From NCBI RefSeq assembly GCF_024438035.1, contig NZ_JANFQF010000011.1, positions 149,459-213,458 on the forward strand: a stretch of 64,000 nucleotides of DNA, given 5' to 3'. The stretch's first letter is position 1. Every line of letters begins with the position of its first letter. The notes beneath the pieces were generated by a model. The model was given only the letters and a program-made list of their open reading frames with translations, was not told where the DNA came from and ran no database searches. Source of the DNA: Rhodococcus tibetensis (GTDB taxonomy: Bacteria > Actinomycetota > Actinomycetes > Mycobacteriales > Mycobacteriaceae). A program made the translations under genes and the position numbers. This document shows, piece after piece, positions 18,609-32,077 of the stretch.

Positions 18609-20549
18609 CTATTCGGCCGGTTCCGGGAAAGGCGGCTCGAGATTGCATCGCTGAATTTCGTATGCCGGTACCCGATCGAAACGGTAACTCGCGAAATCCA
18701 GTGCATCCTTGAAATTCTGCTTGAATCGCGGCCACGTCAATTCGGACCGATACGACGTCAACAGTTCCTGCGTCTCGGGGCACGTCAGCGCCACGCGCGC
18801 TTCGGTCACCCATTCCTCGTCGAGGAATCCCGGCATCCACGGGTGCTTGTCGATCATTCCCGTGTCCACGACCACCCAATCGGGATAGAGGTTCTTGTCG
18901 TGTCCGATGCGGCCGTCGTCCAGGCGTTCGGTGTGGGCGGCGAGCGGGTAGGCGAGGCCCATCTGGTCGAGGACCCGCACATCGAGCCCGACGTTCATGC
19001 TCGTCATGCCGAGGTTCAGGAAATAGACCGTGTGCCCTGCACCGCCGTCCGGGATCGGAAGCGGCGGAGGAACGACGAACCAGTACGTGTAGTCGGACGA
19101 CGGGATCAGCAGGCCACCGTCCGGGGTGTCCGCAATGGTCTCCGCCATGGCGCGCATACGCGGATAGTCCAGATAATCGTCAGCGCGAATAGGATGGGCG
19201 TGGCCGGTATTGAGCACGTAGAACGCGCGCTCGTCGACAATTCCGGATCGCCCCACAACCGCACCTTCCGGCATTCCGGTGGTATTGGAGGCAAAGAATG
19301 CCCACACCACCGTGCCCACCCAGAGAAATGCCATCGCAAAGAACAGTGATGTCTTCCGATTTCTCCCCCACGACGCCCTCTCGGGAATTCGCACCGGAAT
19401 AACGGCGACTGGGACGATGAAACAGAACAGAACAGGCAGAAGTACGCGCCCGTGCATGAAGTCGCCACCGACGCGCAGCGAATAGAGACCGAGAATGAAT
19501 CCACTGCCGAGGATGAACGCGACCACCGCATTCTGCGTCCGGAGCCGCGCGCGCAGATGCTCCACACGGTTCCCCGAGGTGTGACGAACACCATCGCCGA
19601 GAGACTTGCTGCGACCCCGCCAGGCGAGCACAGCACCGGCGAGAAGGAACAACAACGGCAGCCACAGCAGATACGGGCCGACCAGATTCCACAGATACGC
19701 GAAGCCCTGCGACCACTTGGCCCCACCTGCGTCCTTCGACACCGCGGTATTCGGGTACGGGAGCGCGTAGTAGCCCATCCGCCAGATCTGGTATCCGACC
19801 GGCACGATGCCGGCCACGAACACCATGGCCGTGCGCGCCACCCAGGTGAGTCCTGGTGCGAAGAAGATCATGGCCAGCGACAGGGCGCCGAGAATAGCCA
19901 GTTCGGGGCGCACCAGTGGGCCCATTCCCGCGATGAACGCGAGGATCAGCACAGACCCGGTGGACGGGGCAGCAGCCTGACTCCACCGGATCAGCAGCAG
20001 CCACAGCAACGCGATCCAGAAGATGACCAGGCAACTTTCGAGCCCGGACGTGGCGAAGTCGCGCGCAGGGGGAACTGCGATGTAGACCAGCACGCCGGCA
20101 GGCAGCAGGAACAGCGTCCCGCCCGACCCGAACGATCCACCGCGGTAGAGTCGCGCGGTGCCGAGCATGGCGAGCACGATGGCCGCCGTGGACAGGATCA
20201 AGGCGATCGTGAGAACAACGTACTCGAGCCGGCTCTGGGTGAGCCAGCCGAAGGCGTAGACGATGTAGGTCCAGGCGGTGCTGGTGTTCGCCTCGACCCG
20301 TTCACCCGCGTTGAAGACGGGACCGTTGCCTGCGAGCAGGTTGCGCACCGTGCGCAGCACGATCAAACCGTCGTCGGCGATCCACCGACGTTCCCAAGCT
20401 CCCCAGAACATCAGGAGAGCCGAGACGGCCACACCCCCGAGGAAGACCACCCTCGAGAGGATGGCCTTCCGGTGGCGTTCGGTCTGCTCCGCGGCGGCAT
20501 CCGAGTATTCGGTGCCTCCTACCACGTCAGACGAGGTAGACAGCGACAC
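18609..20549 (-). CDS. aftB: Arabinofuranosyltransferase AftB (Rv3805c homologue)
   Basis: A GT-C membrane enzyme of about 646 aa that adds the terminal beta-1,2 arabinofuranose residues on which mycolates are later hung, using decaprenyl-phosphoryl-arabinose. The periplasmic loop after the first helix carries RRWIADDGLIVLRTVRNLLA with the catalytic-type DD near residue 58, then GERVEANTSTAWTY. About ten hydrophobic segments follow and a long soluble C-terminal domain from about residue 420. GTG at 20549 is chosen because GGAG precedes it by 6 nt; it overlaps ubiA by 23 bp. GTG at 20525 is an alternative. Last gene of the glf-to-aftB operon. Confidence 0.93.
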   Translation of the reverse strand: MSLSTSSDVVGGTEYSDAAAEQTERHRKAILSRVVFLGGVAVSALLMFWGAWERRWIADDGLIVLRTVRNLLAGNGPVFNAGERVEANTSTAWTYIVYAFGWLTQSRLEYVVLTIALILSTAAIVLAMLGTARLYRGGSFGSGGTLFLLPAGVLVYIAVPPARDFATSGLESCLVIFWIALLWLLLIRWSQAAAPSTGSVLILAFIAGMGPLVRPELAILGALSLAMIFFAPGLTWVARTAMVFVAGIVPVGYQIWRMGYYALPYPNTAVSKDAGGAKWSQGFAYLWNLVGPYLLWLPLLFLLAGAVLAWRGRSKSLGDGVRHTSGNRVEHLRARLRTQNAVVAFILGSGFILGLYSLRVGGDFMHGRVLLPVLFCFIVPVAVIPVRIPERASWGRNRKTSLFFAMAFLWVGTVVWAFFASNTTGMPEGAVVGRSGIVDERAFYVLNTGHAHPIRADDYLDYPRMRAMAETIADTPDGGLLIPSSDYTYWFVVPPPLPIPDGGAGHTVYFLNLGMTSMNVGLDVRVLDQMGLAYPLAAHTERLDDGRIGHDKNLYPDWVVVDTGMIDKHPWMPGFLDEEWVTEARVALTCPETQELLTSYRSELTWPRFKQNFKDALDFASYRFDRVPAYEIQRCNLEPPFPEPAE

Positions 20550-21432
20550 CCACCACTCCGATCCAGGCGATGGCGAGGAGTTGGAGCACACGGTCGCCCA
20601 GCGCGATCTCCTCGGGCTCTCCTGCCTCGCCGCCGTCGACGTCGACGGCGTATCGGAGGATCGCGATAGTGAACGGAACCATGGAGATGGCGTACCAGTT
20701 GGTGCTCTTCAGGTCGTCCTGCTGGAATGCCCAGAGTCCGTAGCAGAGCACGACGGCGGTGGCACTGAGTGTCCAGACGAAGCGCAGGTAGGTAGTGGTG
20801 TAGTTCTCGAGCGACTTGCGGATCTTTGCCCCGGTGTTCTCGGCGAGCTGCAGTTCCGCATACCGCTTACCGGCGGCCATGAACAACGAGCCGAACGCCA
20901 TCACCAGCAGGAACCACTGCGACAGTGCGATCTCGGCGGCCACACCGCCGGCGATGGCACGCAGCAGGAACCCGGACGAGACGATGCAGATGTCCAGGAC
21001 GGCTTGATGTTTGAGTCCGAAGCAGTATGCCAGCTGAATACCGATGTACACGGCCATCACGACGGCGAGCTGCCAGTTGGCCAGGAACGCCAGCGCGATG
21101 GCGCCGCCCAGCAGGACGACCGCCATGGCGAACGCCAGGTTGACGGGCAGCACCCCGGCCGCGATGGGACGGAATCGCTTGGTGGGGTGTGCACGGTCGG
21201 CTTCGACATCCATCGCGTCGTTGACGAGGTAGATGCCGGATGCCGCCATGCAGAACACCACGAATGCGAGCGCGACCGGCAGCAGGACATCAGGCTCGGT
21301 GGCCGTTCCCGCCGCGATGGGAGCAGCCAGCACCAGGACGTTCTTCACCCACTGGCGCGGACGAACCGCCCGGACGATGCCTGCGGCCAGGGATGTCGGG
21401 GGTCCGGTGACGACTGCCGGTTCCTCGCTCAT
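20527..21432 (-). CDS. ubiA: Decaprenyl-phosphate phosphoribosyltransferase (Rv3806c homologue)
   Basis: A 301-aa UbiA-superfamily prenyltransferase. It transfers 5-phosphoribose from PRPP to decaprenyl phosphate, the first committed step to the arabinose donor of the cell wall. Motif one is YLVNDAMDVEADRAHPTKRF (NDxxD near residue 69), motif two lies in LDICIVSSGFLLRAIAGG, and about nine hydrophobic segments are visible. The ATG (21430-21432) overlaps the PAP2 stop as ATGA, indicating coupled translation; upstream in-frame starts are rejected. With the phosphatase gene just before it, two consecutive steps of the pathway are adjacent. Confidence 0.95.
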   Translation of the reverse strand: MSEEPAVVTGPPTSLAAGIVRAVRPRQWVKNVLVLAAPIAAGTATEPDVLLPVALAFVVFCMAASGIYLVNDAMDVEADRAHPTKRFRPIAAGVLPVNLAFAMAVVLLGGAIALAFLANWQLAVVMAVYIGIQLAYCFGLKHQAVLDICIVSSGFLLRAIAGGVAAEIALSQWFLLVMAFGSLFMAAGKRYAELQLAENTGAKIRKSLENYTTTYLRFVWTLSATAVVLCYGLWAFQQDDLKSTNWYAISMVPFTIAILRYAVDVDGGEAGEPEEIALGDRVLQLLAIAWIGVVGVAVYLV

Positions 21433-21927
21433 TTTTCTCCAAACTTCTGCTCGGCCTTGAGTACCGCGGCCGCAGACGCGGCCCCCAGGGCAGATCCGGC
21501 GAGCACATCGGTCGGGTAATGCACTCCCAGAACTAGCCGGGAGAGCAGCATCGGCGGTACCAACAACGCAGGCAAGGGTAGCCCGGTGAGTCGGCCGAGC
21601 AGCACAGCAGCCGCGGTGGTCGACGTGGCGTGCGAGGACGGGAAGCTCAGTTTGCTCGGCGTCGACACGTTGACCTGGATGGACGGGTCTATCGGCCGGG
21701 GACGGCGGACGACCCGCTTGATCGCGATCGACGCCGCGTGGGCGCCCACCGCACCGACGGCAACTCCCGCCCACTGACGCCTGCGTGGCTTGTCGAGGGC
21801 GGCGCCGATCCCGGCGACAGCCACCCAGCCGAAGGCGTGCTCACCGAAGTGTGACATCGCTCGCGCGGTGGCCACCACCCCCGGCTTGCCCGCGATCGTC
21901 GACTGGACGGATTGCAGGATCTTCACC

Positions 21928-21947
<20 letters not shown>
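21429..21947 (-). CDS. PAP2 phosphatase (Rv3807c homologue)
   Basis: A 172-aa membrane phosphatase of the PAP2 superfamily, the likely decaprenylphosphoryl-5-phosphoribose phosphatase acting right after UbiA. The three phosphatase motifs are present: KRVVRRPRP (about residues 77-85), PSSHATS (about 103-109) and SRLVLGVHYPTDVLAG (about 135-150). Four to five hydrophobic segments surround them. GTG start at 21947, 20 bp inside the end of glfT2. Its stop overlaps the ubiA start. The role is inferred from the family and from fixed synteny in mycolate producers. Confidence 0.92.
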
Positions 21948-26341
<4,394 letters not shown>

Positions 26342-26345
<4 letters not shown>

Positions 26346-27904
26346 CTGCCGCCGGTCGGAATCCAGTCCCGTAGCACGCTCGCGTCGATCACCTGTGCAC
26401 CGAGCTTCTCCGTCCAGATGATGGTCCCCTTCTGGTACATCCGGAACTTGCCCGCCTCGGACGGCAGCATCATTTCCGGACCCACTGGTGCACCCAGCGT
26501 GCTGTTCACTCCACCCAGTTCCTTGTACTTCTGGGCGATCGGCGATCCCGGGGTGGTGCCGACGGTGTCGTCGTCGGCGAGGCTGGGGTCGGGTTCACCC
26601 GGTACCGGCGGCGCTCCCGGTACACCGACACCCTCGCCCACCGTGAACCAGTCGGACTTCAGCTTCAGCTTGGCCCGCGCCTGCGCCCCGGTCGCCTCGG
26701 CGGTACCGGAAGAACCAACCACCTTCACGCCGGTGACCCGGCCCCCGTCGACGCCGAAGTTGTTGCGGGTCACCACCTCGAAGGTGTGGAGTTCACCCAC
26801 GCCGAACGCGGTCGCGATGTCGCCGGCCGTCAGCGTCACCGTCCAGTCGTGGTGCGGCGACACGGCATCACCCTGGTCCTCAACCGCCGGGAACTCGCCC
26901 CCGGCCGTGAAACCGCCTGTCGACGAAGAGAACTCGGCGGCAACGGCCTTGTCGTCCTTGACGAGAATCATGCCCTGGGTGGAACGGACGGCGTCCGTGG
27001 TGCGGGGATCCTCCGCCGCGGAGCCGCCGTACACCTGACAACTCTGGGTGTCGCAGGTCCGGGCAAAGGCCTCACGGTTCTCCGTGGCAGCGTACGAGCG
27101 TGCGGCAATCGCCTGCGCCCGAAGTGCTTCGGCACCACCAGTGTCGGCCCAGTCTGCCTTTGCCTCGACAGGCACGACCCCGAGCAGGTAGTCGTCCACG
27201 CCGAGGACGTTGACGGTGCGCACAGCAGCGCCGTCCAGCGCGACACCGAGCGCGCCCCGATACGGCGTGTCACCCGCGCAGAAGGTGAGGTGCTCGTTCG
27301 ACGGACGGTCGGACCCGAGATCGACAGGGTCTACCCACGGATGGTCCGTGGCGGCCTGCCACAGGACCTCACCCGCACAGCCTCGGGTAACGACGACGTT
27401 GGCGCCGCCCCCCGCTGTCGGTGTGAGGTGCACGGCCTCGCCCGGTCCGACGGGCTTGCCTGCAACCACGGCGCCGGCGGCGGAATACACGTCGAGAGTC
27501 TGATCGTCGCGACCCTGCAGCCGCACACTGATCTGGGCATCCGCGAGTGCGCCGAGGGTAGTTCCGCCGTAGTAGTGGGCGAGGATGCGCTCGGCTGCCC
27601 ACCCCTGCTCCTTCGCGTACCCGTAGGCGCCCCACTGGCCCATCCCTCGGCCGTGCCCGTTGCCGTGCCCGGACAGGGTGAACGGCGTGTCGGAGGCGAC
27701 CGACTCCCGGATCTCCGGCCCGGCCGAGCCGAGATGGACTGCCAGGCCCGCAGCGCCGATCACGAGAAGGGGGGCAATAGCGAGCGCCGACACGCGCGCC
27801 ACCGACGACGTCCATCCGCGCCGGACAGGAGGTCCCGCGATGTACCGCCTTTTACGGGTCCAGGCAGTTCTCCCTGCGCGGATCCCGAATTCGGTCTTGG
27901 ACAT
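26342..27904 (-). CDS. SpoIID/LytB-domain secreted protein with LGFP repeat
   Basis: A 520-aa exported protein. A basic N-terminus with a membrane segment (about residues 38-58, ALAIAPLLVIGAAGLAV) is followed by a SpoIID/LytB domain: GHGNGHGRGMGQWGAYGYAK, VLGVDDYLLGVVPVEAKADW, AEALRAQAIAARSYA. SpoIID is a lytic transglycosylase acting on stem-less glycan strands; activity is not shown for actinobacterial members. The C-terminus has an LGFP-type segment (YKELGGVNSTLGAPVGPEMM, then FRMYQKGTIIW) for wall attachment. ATG at 27904 has GAGGAG 7 nt upstream. Head-to-head with an amidase gene, suggesting joint peptidoglycan remodelling. Confidence 0.87.
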
Positions 27905-28014
27905 CTGTGCACTCCTCATCGCTGAAACAACGAGCTCCGAAGCGCGGTGAGTGCCTTGCTCCGGCGGGTCCGAAGAATTCGGGATAAAGTCTCAATGTAA
28001 GGTTGAGCGTTATG

Positions 28015-28079
28015 GACCTGTGTGACTAGTGTGGCAAGAGTGATTCGAGTTGGCAACATCAGTCACACAGGTCACATCG
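28015..28079. promoter_or_regulatory. Paired GTCACA boxes and inverted repeat before the amidase gene
   Basis: GTCACACAG (28062-28070) and GTCACATCG (28071-28079) form a head-to-tail repeat, the arrangement described for the response regulator MtrA. In addition GACCTGTGTGACT (28015-28027) and AGTCACACAGGTC (28061-28073) are perfect 13-bp inverted arms. The site is 62 bp upstream of the amidase start and 111 bp upstream of the divergent SpoIID-like gene. MtrA binding is inference. Confidence 0.55.
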
Positions 28080-28141
28080 GCATCACAAGTTGCAGATGAG
28101 CGAGGCCTGCTCGCAGGAAACTACAACTGAGGAGAGTCCCC

Positions 28142-30277
28142 TTGCCGCACCGCCGACCGAAGCCCTCGATCGTCCTCGGGGCTGTCGCCGCTCTGGCTGT
28201 CGCAAGTCCCGTTGCGGTCTACGGCATCAGCAGCGCCCCCTCCGACGTCCGCTCCACCAACGAGACCTCTGCCTCCGCGGTGTCCACGGAGATCGCCCAG
28301 GTAGTGCTCTCCCAGATTCCCGACATCGTGATTCCGCTGAAGGAACTGACCGGGCTGAACCTGCCCGACGTCAATATCGGCGATCTCCGCAACGTGAAAA
28401 TCCCGCCGTACATCCAGATCCCGAGCAATCTCCCACTGCCTGCCGGTATCCAGATCCCCAACCTGCAGATCCCGCTGAAGCTGCCAGCTCCCGGTGACGT
28501 CTCCGACCCTGCGATCCTGCCGCCTGCCGACCAGCAGCCGGGGGCGATCGTCAAGGAGATCACGCGGGACACCCCGTTCAGCATGGTGGCGCTCACTTCC
28601 GAAACCGTGGCGTCCGCGGAGTCCAAGGTCCGAGCCCTGCAAGCCGACGGAACGTGGGGCGACTGGTTCTCCCCCGACATGATCGACACGCGGCGCACTG
28701 ACAAGACGGCGTCGAACGGCACGGTGGCCACCGAACCTGTGTACGTCGGGTTGACGAAGGCGATCCAGATCCTGACGCCCACCACGGGGCTTGCACACGC
28801 TGCGGAGCCGGTACCTGCTCCGGCTCAACCTGCAACTCCTGCCGCACCTTCCCAGCCTGCGCCTCCGGCCGCACCGGCACCCGAAGTCGCTGCGCCGCTT
28901 GGGTATGCGCCTGCGTCCATCAACACGCCGTTGCGTCAGCAGCCGGCCCAGACCGGTGCCGACGACGTCACCGCCGTGCTGATCGAGCCGGGAAGCGGAC
29001 CGGGTGACGGAGCCCTGAGCGACATCGCGACCCCGATCGGCGGCTCCGGACCCAAGGTGATCACCCGCGCGCAGTGGGGCGCCGACGAGTCGATTCGTTG
29101 CGACGAACCGACGTACGACGACTTCATCGGTGGCGCCACGGTGCACCACACGGCCGGTACCAACGACTACTCCAAGGCAGAGTCGGCCGAGATCGTCCGT
29201 GCGATCTACGCGTACCACGCACAGACGCTGGGCTGGTGCGACGTCGGCTACAACGTGCTGGTCGACAAGTACGGGCAGATCTTCGAAGGTCGTGCCGGCG
29301 GCCTGGACCGTCCGGTTCAGGGCGCGCACGCAGGCGGGTTCAACGAGAACACCACCGGTATCGCGATGATGGGCGACTTCTCGTCCGAGGATCCTCCGCA
29401 GGCGACGATCGACTCCGTCGGCAAGTTCCTCGGATGGAAGCTCGCCAAGGCGGGGCTCGATCCGCTCGGCAAGACCACGATGTATTCCGAAGGCACCGAG
29501 TTCACTCCCTACGCACAAGGTGAGGCCGTCGATCTGCCCGTGATCTTTGCGCACCGCGACGTGGGCAATACGTCCTGCCCCGGTGATGCCGGTTACTCAC
29601 ACATGGACGAGATCCGTCGGATCGCGGCTGCGAACACGGGCGGCGGCGACAGTGCATCGCTCGCGTCGGGACCGCCCGCAGGCGAGGCGCCGGCTGCGTC
29701 CGCGCCGGGAACAGATGCGAGCGCGAGCCTCGGCTCGGGCATTCCGGCTCTGGTCAACGAAATCCTCCGACTGACCGACCCCTCCCCCGTCGCACAGAAG
29801 TGGGTTGCCGAAGGCGGTGACACCGGCCCCCTCGGCCAAGCCGTCACGGGTCTGCTGCAGGCGAAGGCCGGGAACCAGGGCGCGCAGTTCACCAACGGAG
29901 CCATCTACACCTCACCGAACGGTGGTGTGTGGTCGGTTCTCGGGCAGATCTTCAAGACCTGGCAGAATCTGGGCGCCGACAACGGTGAGCTGGGACTGCC
30001 GACGTCGGACGAATACCCGATCCCCGGTGGTCTGCGAACCGATTTCGAGAACGGCTCGCTCATCTTCAACGAGCTCACCGGCATCGTCACGAAGGTGTTG
30101 AAGACGTACAACGACGCCTACGCGGAGGCGTACCGCAACGGCGCCCCCGTCGACGCCGCCGCGCCCGCCGCACCGCCCGCGGATCCGGCACAGCTACCGC
30201 CTGCTCCTGCTCCGGCACCCGTCGAGCCGGCACCTGCACCGGCCGCTCCCGCTCCGGCGCCTGCACCGGCCGGCTGA
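28142..30277 (+). CDS. N-acetylmuramoyl-L-alanine amidase, PGRP type, with LGFP repeat
   Basis: A 711-aa exported amidase, homologous to Rv3811, that would cut the bond between MurNAc and L-Ala. TTG start with GAGGAG 7 nt upstream. Signal segment about residues 8-30. Residues about 220-260 are Pro/Ala-rich. The PGRP/Amidase_2 domain spans about 306-500 with zinc ligands His335/His336 (VHHTAG) and His471 (HRDVGNTSCPGD), and the GYNVLVDKYGQIFEGR core. After it come about 40 Gly/Ala/Ser residues, then LGFP-type motifs (DTGPLGQAV, NGELGLPTSDEYPIPGGL) for wall binding, and a Pro/Ala tail. Upstream sits a paired GTCACA element. Confidence 0.93.
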   Translation: MPHRRPKPSIVLGAVAALAVASPVAVYGISSAPSDVRSTNETSASAVSTEIAQVVLSQIPDIVIPLKELTGLNLPDVNIGDLRNVKIPPYIQIPSNLPLPAGIQIPNLQIPLKLPAPGDVSDPAILPPADQQPGAIVKEITRDTPFSMVALTSETVASAESKVRALQADGTWGDWFSPDMIDTRRTDKTASNGTVATEPVYVGLTKAIQILTPTTGLAHAAEPVPAPAQPATPAAPSQPAPPAAPAPEVAAPLGYAPASINTPLRQQPAQTGADDVTAVLIEPGSGPGDGALSDIATPIGGSGPKVITRAQWGADESIRCDEPTYDDFIGGATVHHTAGTNDYSKAESAEIVRAIYAYHAQTLGWCDVGYNVLVDKYGQIFEGRAGGLDRPVQGAHAGGFNENTTGIAMMGDFSSEDPPQATIDSVGKFLGWKLAKAGLDPLGKTTMYSEGTEFTPYAQGEAVDLPVIFAHRDVGNTSCPGDAGYSHMDEIRRIAAANTGGGDSASLASGPPAGEAPAASAPGTDASASLGSGIPALVNEILRLTDPSPVAQKWVAEGGDTGPLGQAVTGLLQAKAGNQGAQFTNGAIYTSPNGGVWSVLGQIFKTWQNLGADNGELGLPTSDEYPIPGGLRTDFENGSLIFNELTGIVTKVLKTYNDAYAEAYRNGAPVDAAAPAAPPADPAQLPPAPAPAPVEPAPAPAAPAPAPAPAG

Positions 30278-30293
30278 CGGACTGCGTCACCCT

Positions 30294-30330
30294 CTCGAGC
30301 GCTGGTGGTCTACGACCACCAGCGCTCGAG
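30294..30330. terminator. Bidirectional hairpin between convergent genes
   Basis: Arms CTCGAGCGCTGGTGGT (30294-30309) and its exact complement (30315-30330) around CTACG. It starts 17 nt after the amidase stop, and its right half encodes the last residues (ERWWS) and part of the stop region of the HAD gene reading the other way. Confidence 0.8.
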
Positions 30331-31131
30331 TACTTTCGCAACCCCGTCGTCCGAGTTGGTGGCGGTTACCTCGTCGGCAGCCGCCTTGGCATCGGGATGC
30401 GCGTTCTCCACGGCAACACCCCGACCCGCAAGGTTCAGCATCGGGATGTCGTTGGGCATGTCACCGAAGGCGACGATCCCCGATGCCGTGACACCGAAGT
30501 GCTCCGCCACAATGGCGAGCCCGGACGCCTTGCTGATCCCCGACGCCGACAACTCGATCAGACCGTTGTCCGTCGAGAATGTCAGGTCCGCGCGAGCGCC
30601 GAGGTGCGGCCGCAATACGTCGACCATCGCTTGGCTGGTCATTCCGGGCACTCTGATCAGTAGCTTCACGGCCGGCGCTGCCAGAACCTCGTCCTCGGAC
30701 ATTTCGGTGTTGTCGGGATTGAGCCACGCATGCTGGTAGTCGGGCGAGCTCACGAACTGCGGTGTGGCGGCATCGTGGGCGCTGACGCCCACACGTTCCG
30801 CTGCCAGCCCCGCTCCGGGCAATAGCTCCAACGCGATCTCCGACAACCAGGTGAGGGTGTCCACGTCGAGAGTCGCGGCGCTGAGCACTCTGTCGCTGTC
30901 GGCGTCGTAGATCACGGCGCCGTTGGCGCAGACGGCGAGCGGCGCATAACCCAGACCCTCCACCACGGGATGGATCCACCGCGGCGGGCGGCCAGTGGCG
31001 AGAACGAAGGGGGTTCCCGACGCCACCACCGACTTCACGGCGTCACGGGTGCGGGCACTGACCCGTTCGTCTGGCCCGATCAGGGTGCCATCGACATCGG
31101 ACGCTACAAGGCTGGGTCGGTCTGGGCTCAC
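30310..31131 (-). CDS. HAD-superfamily Cof-type phosphatase (Rv3813c homologue)
   Basis: A 273-aa HAD hydrolase of the Cof/IIB type, which removes phosphate from small sugar or nucleotide phosphates; the substrate is not predictable. Motif I is SDVDGTLIGPDE (nucleophile Asp near residue 11), motif II is VLATGRPPRW, motif III Lys lies in GISKASGLAIVAEHFGV, and motif IV is VAFGDMPNDIPML. GTG start at 31131. That GTG overlaps the TGA of a short decayed frame upstream as GTGA. The gene ends inside a terminator hairpin shared with the convergent amidase gene. Confidence 0.9.
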   Translation of the reverse strand: MSPDRPSLVASDVDGTLIGPDERVSARTRDAVKSVVASGTPFVLATGRPPRWIHPVVEGLGYAPLAVCANGAVIYDADSDRVLSAATLDVDTLTWLSEIALELLPGAGLAAERVGVSAHDAATPQFVSSPDYQHAWLNPDNTEMSEDEVLAAPAVKLLIRVPGMTSQAMVDVLRPHLGARADLTFSTDNGLIELSASGISKASGLAIVAEHFGVTASGIVAFGDMPNDIPMLNLAGRGVAVENAHPDAKAAADEVTATNSDDGVAKVLERWWS

Positions 31132-31226
31132 CCGGTCATTCTGCCTGCACTGTCCTCACCCGCGCCGAGCGGCCGCCGGGCGCAGCTATTGCCTGTCGTC
31201 GCGACGGCCGCATAGACGGGTTCCAC
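31128..31226 (-). pseudogene. 5' remnant of a second acyltransferase copy
   Basis: Starting 5 nt after the stop of the acyltransferase gene is a GTG frame whose first codons read MEPVY, identical to the start of that gene at DNA level over 15 bp. The frame then diverges (AAVATTGNSCARR) and stops after 32 codons, its TGA overlapping the HAD gene start as GTGA. M. tuberculosis has three tandem acyltransferases here (Rv3814c-Rv3816c), so the best reading is a deleted tandem paralogue that kept its first codons. It may still be translated as a short leader. Confidence 0.5.
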
Positions 31227-31231
31227 CCGAT

Positions 31232-31987
31232 CTAGCTTCCGGACTCCCGGGCCTGTCGAGCCTGCGCCCTCTTCTCCGCGTCGGCGGCGTCCATCTTGTC
31301 GGCCTGCTCGAGGGTCGGCGCGCTGCCGCCGAGTCGCGCGGGCACCCAGTAGGCGCCGGCGGGATGGTGATAGTCCTTCTGCAGGTCCGCGAGCATCTCC
31401 TGCATGGTGGTGTGGAGTTTCTCCGTCAAGTCGGCCGCGGGCTCGAACGGTGCGATCGGCTCACCGACAGCAATGGAGATGGGGGTGTTGGTCCGGCCGA
31501 GGCGCTTCGGGAACCCCTTGGTCCACACACGCTGCGCGCCCCAGATCACCATCGGGATGATGGGCACGTCGGCCTCGATCGCCATCCGTGCGGCACCCGA
31601 CTTGAATTCCTTGATCTCGAAGCTGCGGCTGATGGTGGCCTCCGGATACACGCCGACCAGTTCACCACGGCGCAGCAGGTCGACGGCCGACAGGTACGAA
31701 TCCGAACCGGCCCCACGGTCAACGGGAATGTGCTTGAGTGCCCGCATGATCGGGCCCGAAATCTTGTTGTCGAACACTTCCTTCTTCGCCATGAAGCGGA
31801 CATACCTCTTCACGGTGCGCGCCGGAAGCCCCGCATAGGTGAAGTCCATGTAGCCGGTGTGATTGATCGCGATCACCGCCCCACCCGTCGCGGGAAGGTG
31901 CTGATCGCCCTTGACCGTGAACTTCAGCCCCTCGAAGGCGAATACGGTGCGGGCAATGCCGATGACGGTTCGATAGACGGGTTCCAC
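31232..31987 (-). CDS. 1-acylglycerol-3-phosphate acyltransferase family protein
   Basis: A 251-aa PlsC-type acyltransferase, probably adding the second acyl chain in phosphatidic acid synthesis or acylating an envelope lipid. HX4D catalytic motif NHTGYMD near residue 42, then substrate motifs VDRGAGSDSY, VGVYPEATISRS (EGT-like) and PIIPMVIWGAQRVW. A hydrophobic patch near the N-terminus would dock it on the membrane. GTG start. The C-terminal 30 residues are charged (ADKMDAADAEKRAQARQA). Homologous to the tandem genes Rv3814c-Rv3816c; only one intact copy remains here, with a 15-bp copy of its start region just after its stop. Confidence 0.9.
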   Translation of the reverse strand: MEPVYRTVIGIARTVFAFEGLKFTVKGDQHLPATGGAVIAINHTGYMDFTYAGLPARTVKRYVRFMAKKEVFDNKISGPIMRALKHIPVDRGAGSDSYLSAVDLLRRGELVGVYPEATISRSFEIKEFKSGAARMAIEADVPIIPMVIWGAQRVWTKGFPKRLGRTNTPISIAVGEPIAPFEPAADLTEKLHTTMQEMLADLQKDYHHPAGAYWVPARLGGSAPTLEQADKMDAADAEKRAQARQARESGS

Positions 31988-32077
31988 AATCGGCTAGCGT
32001 AGCCGGGTATTCGCGATCTGGCCCGAAGTCGGGGACGGACGTTCGGCGGGGAGTCGGCAGGAAGGGCGTATGAGGGA

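Noticed and set aside
28121..29554. A 477-codon minus-strand frame opposite the PGRP amidase.
   Set aside because: Arg/Gly-rich shadow of the amidase gene, which carries zinc ligands and a good ribosome-binding site.
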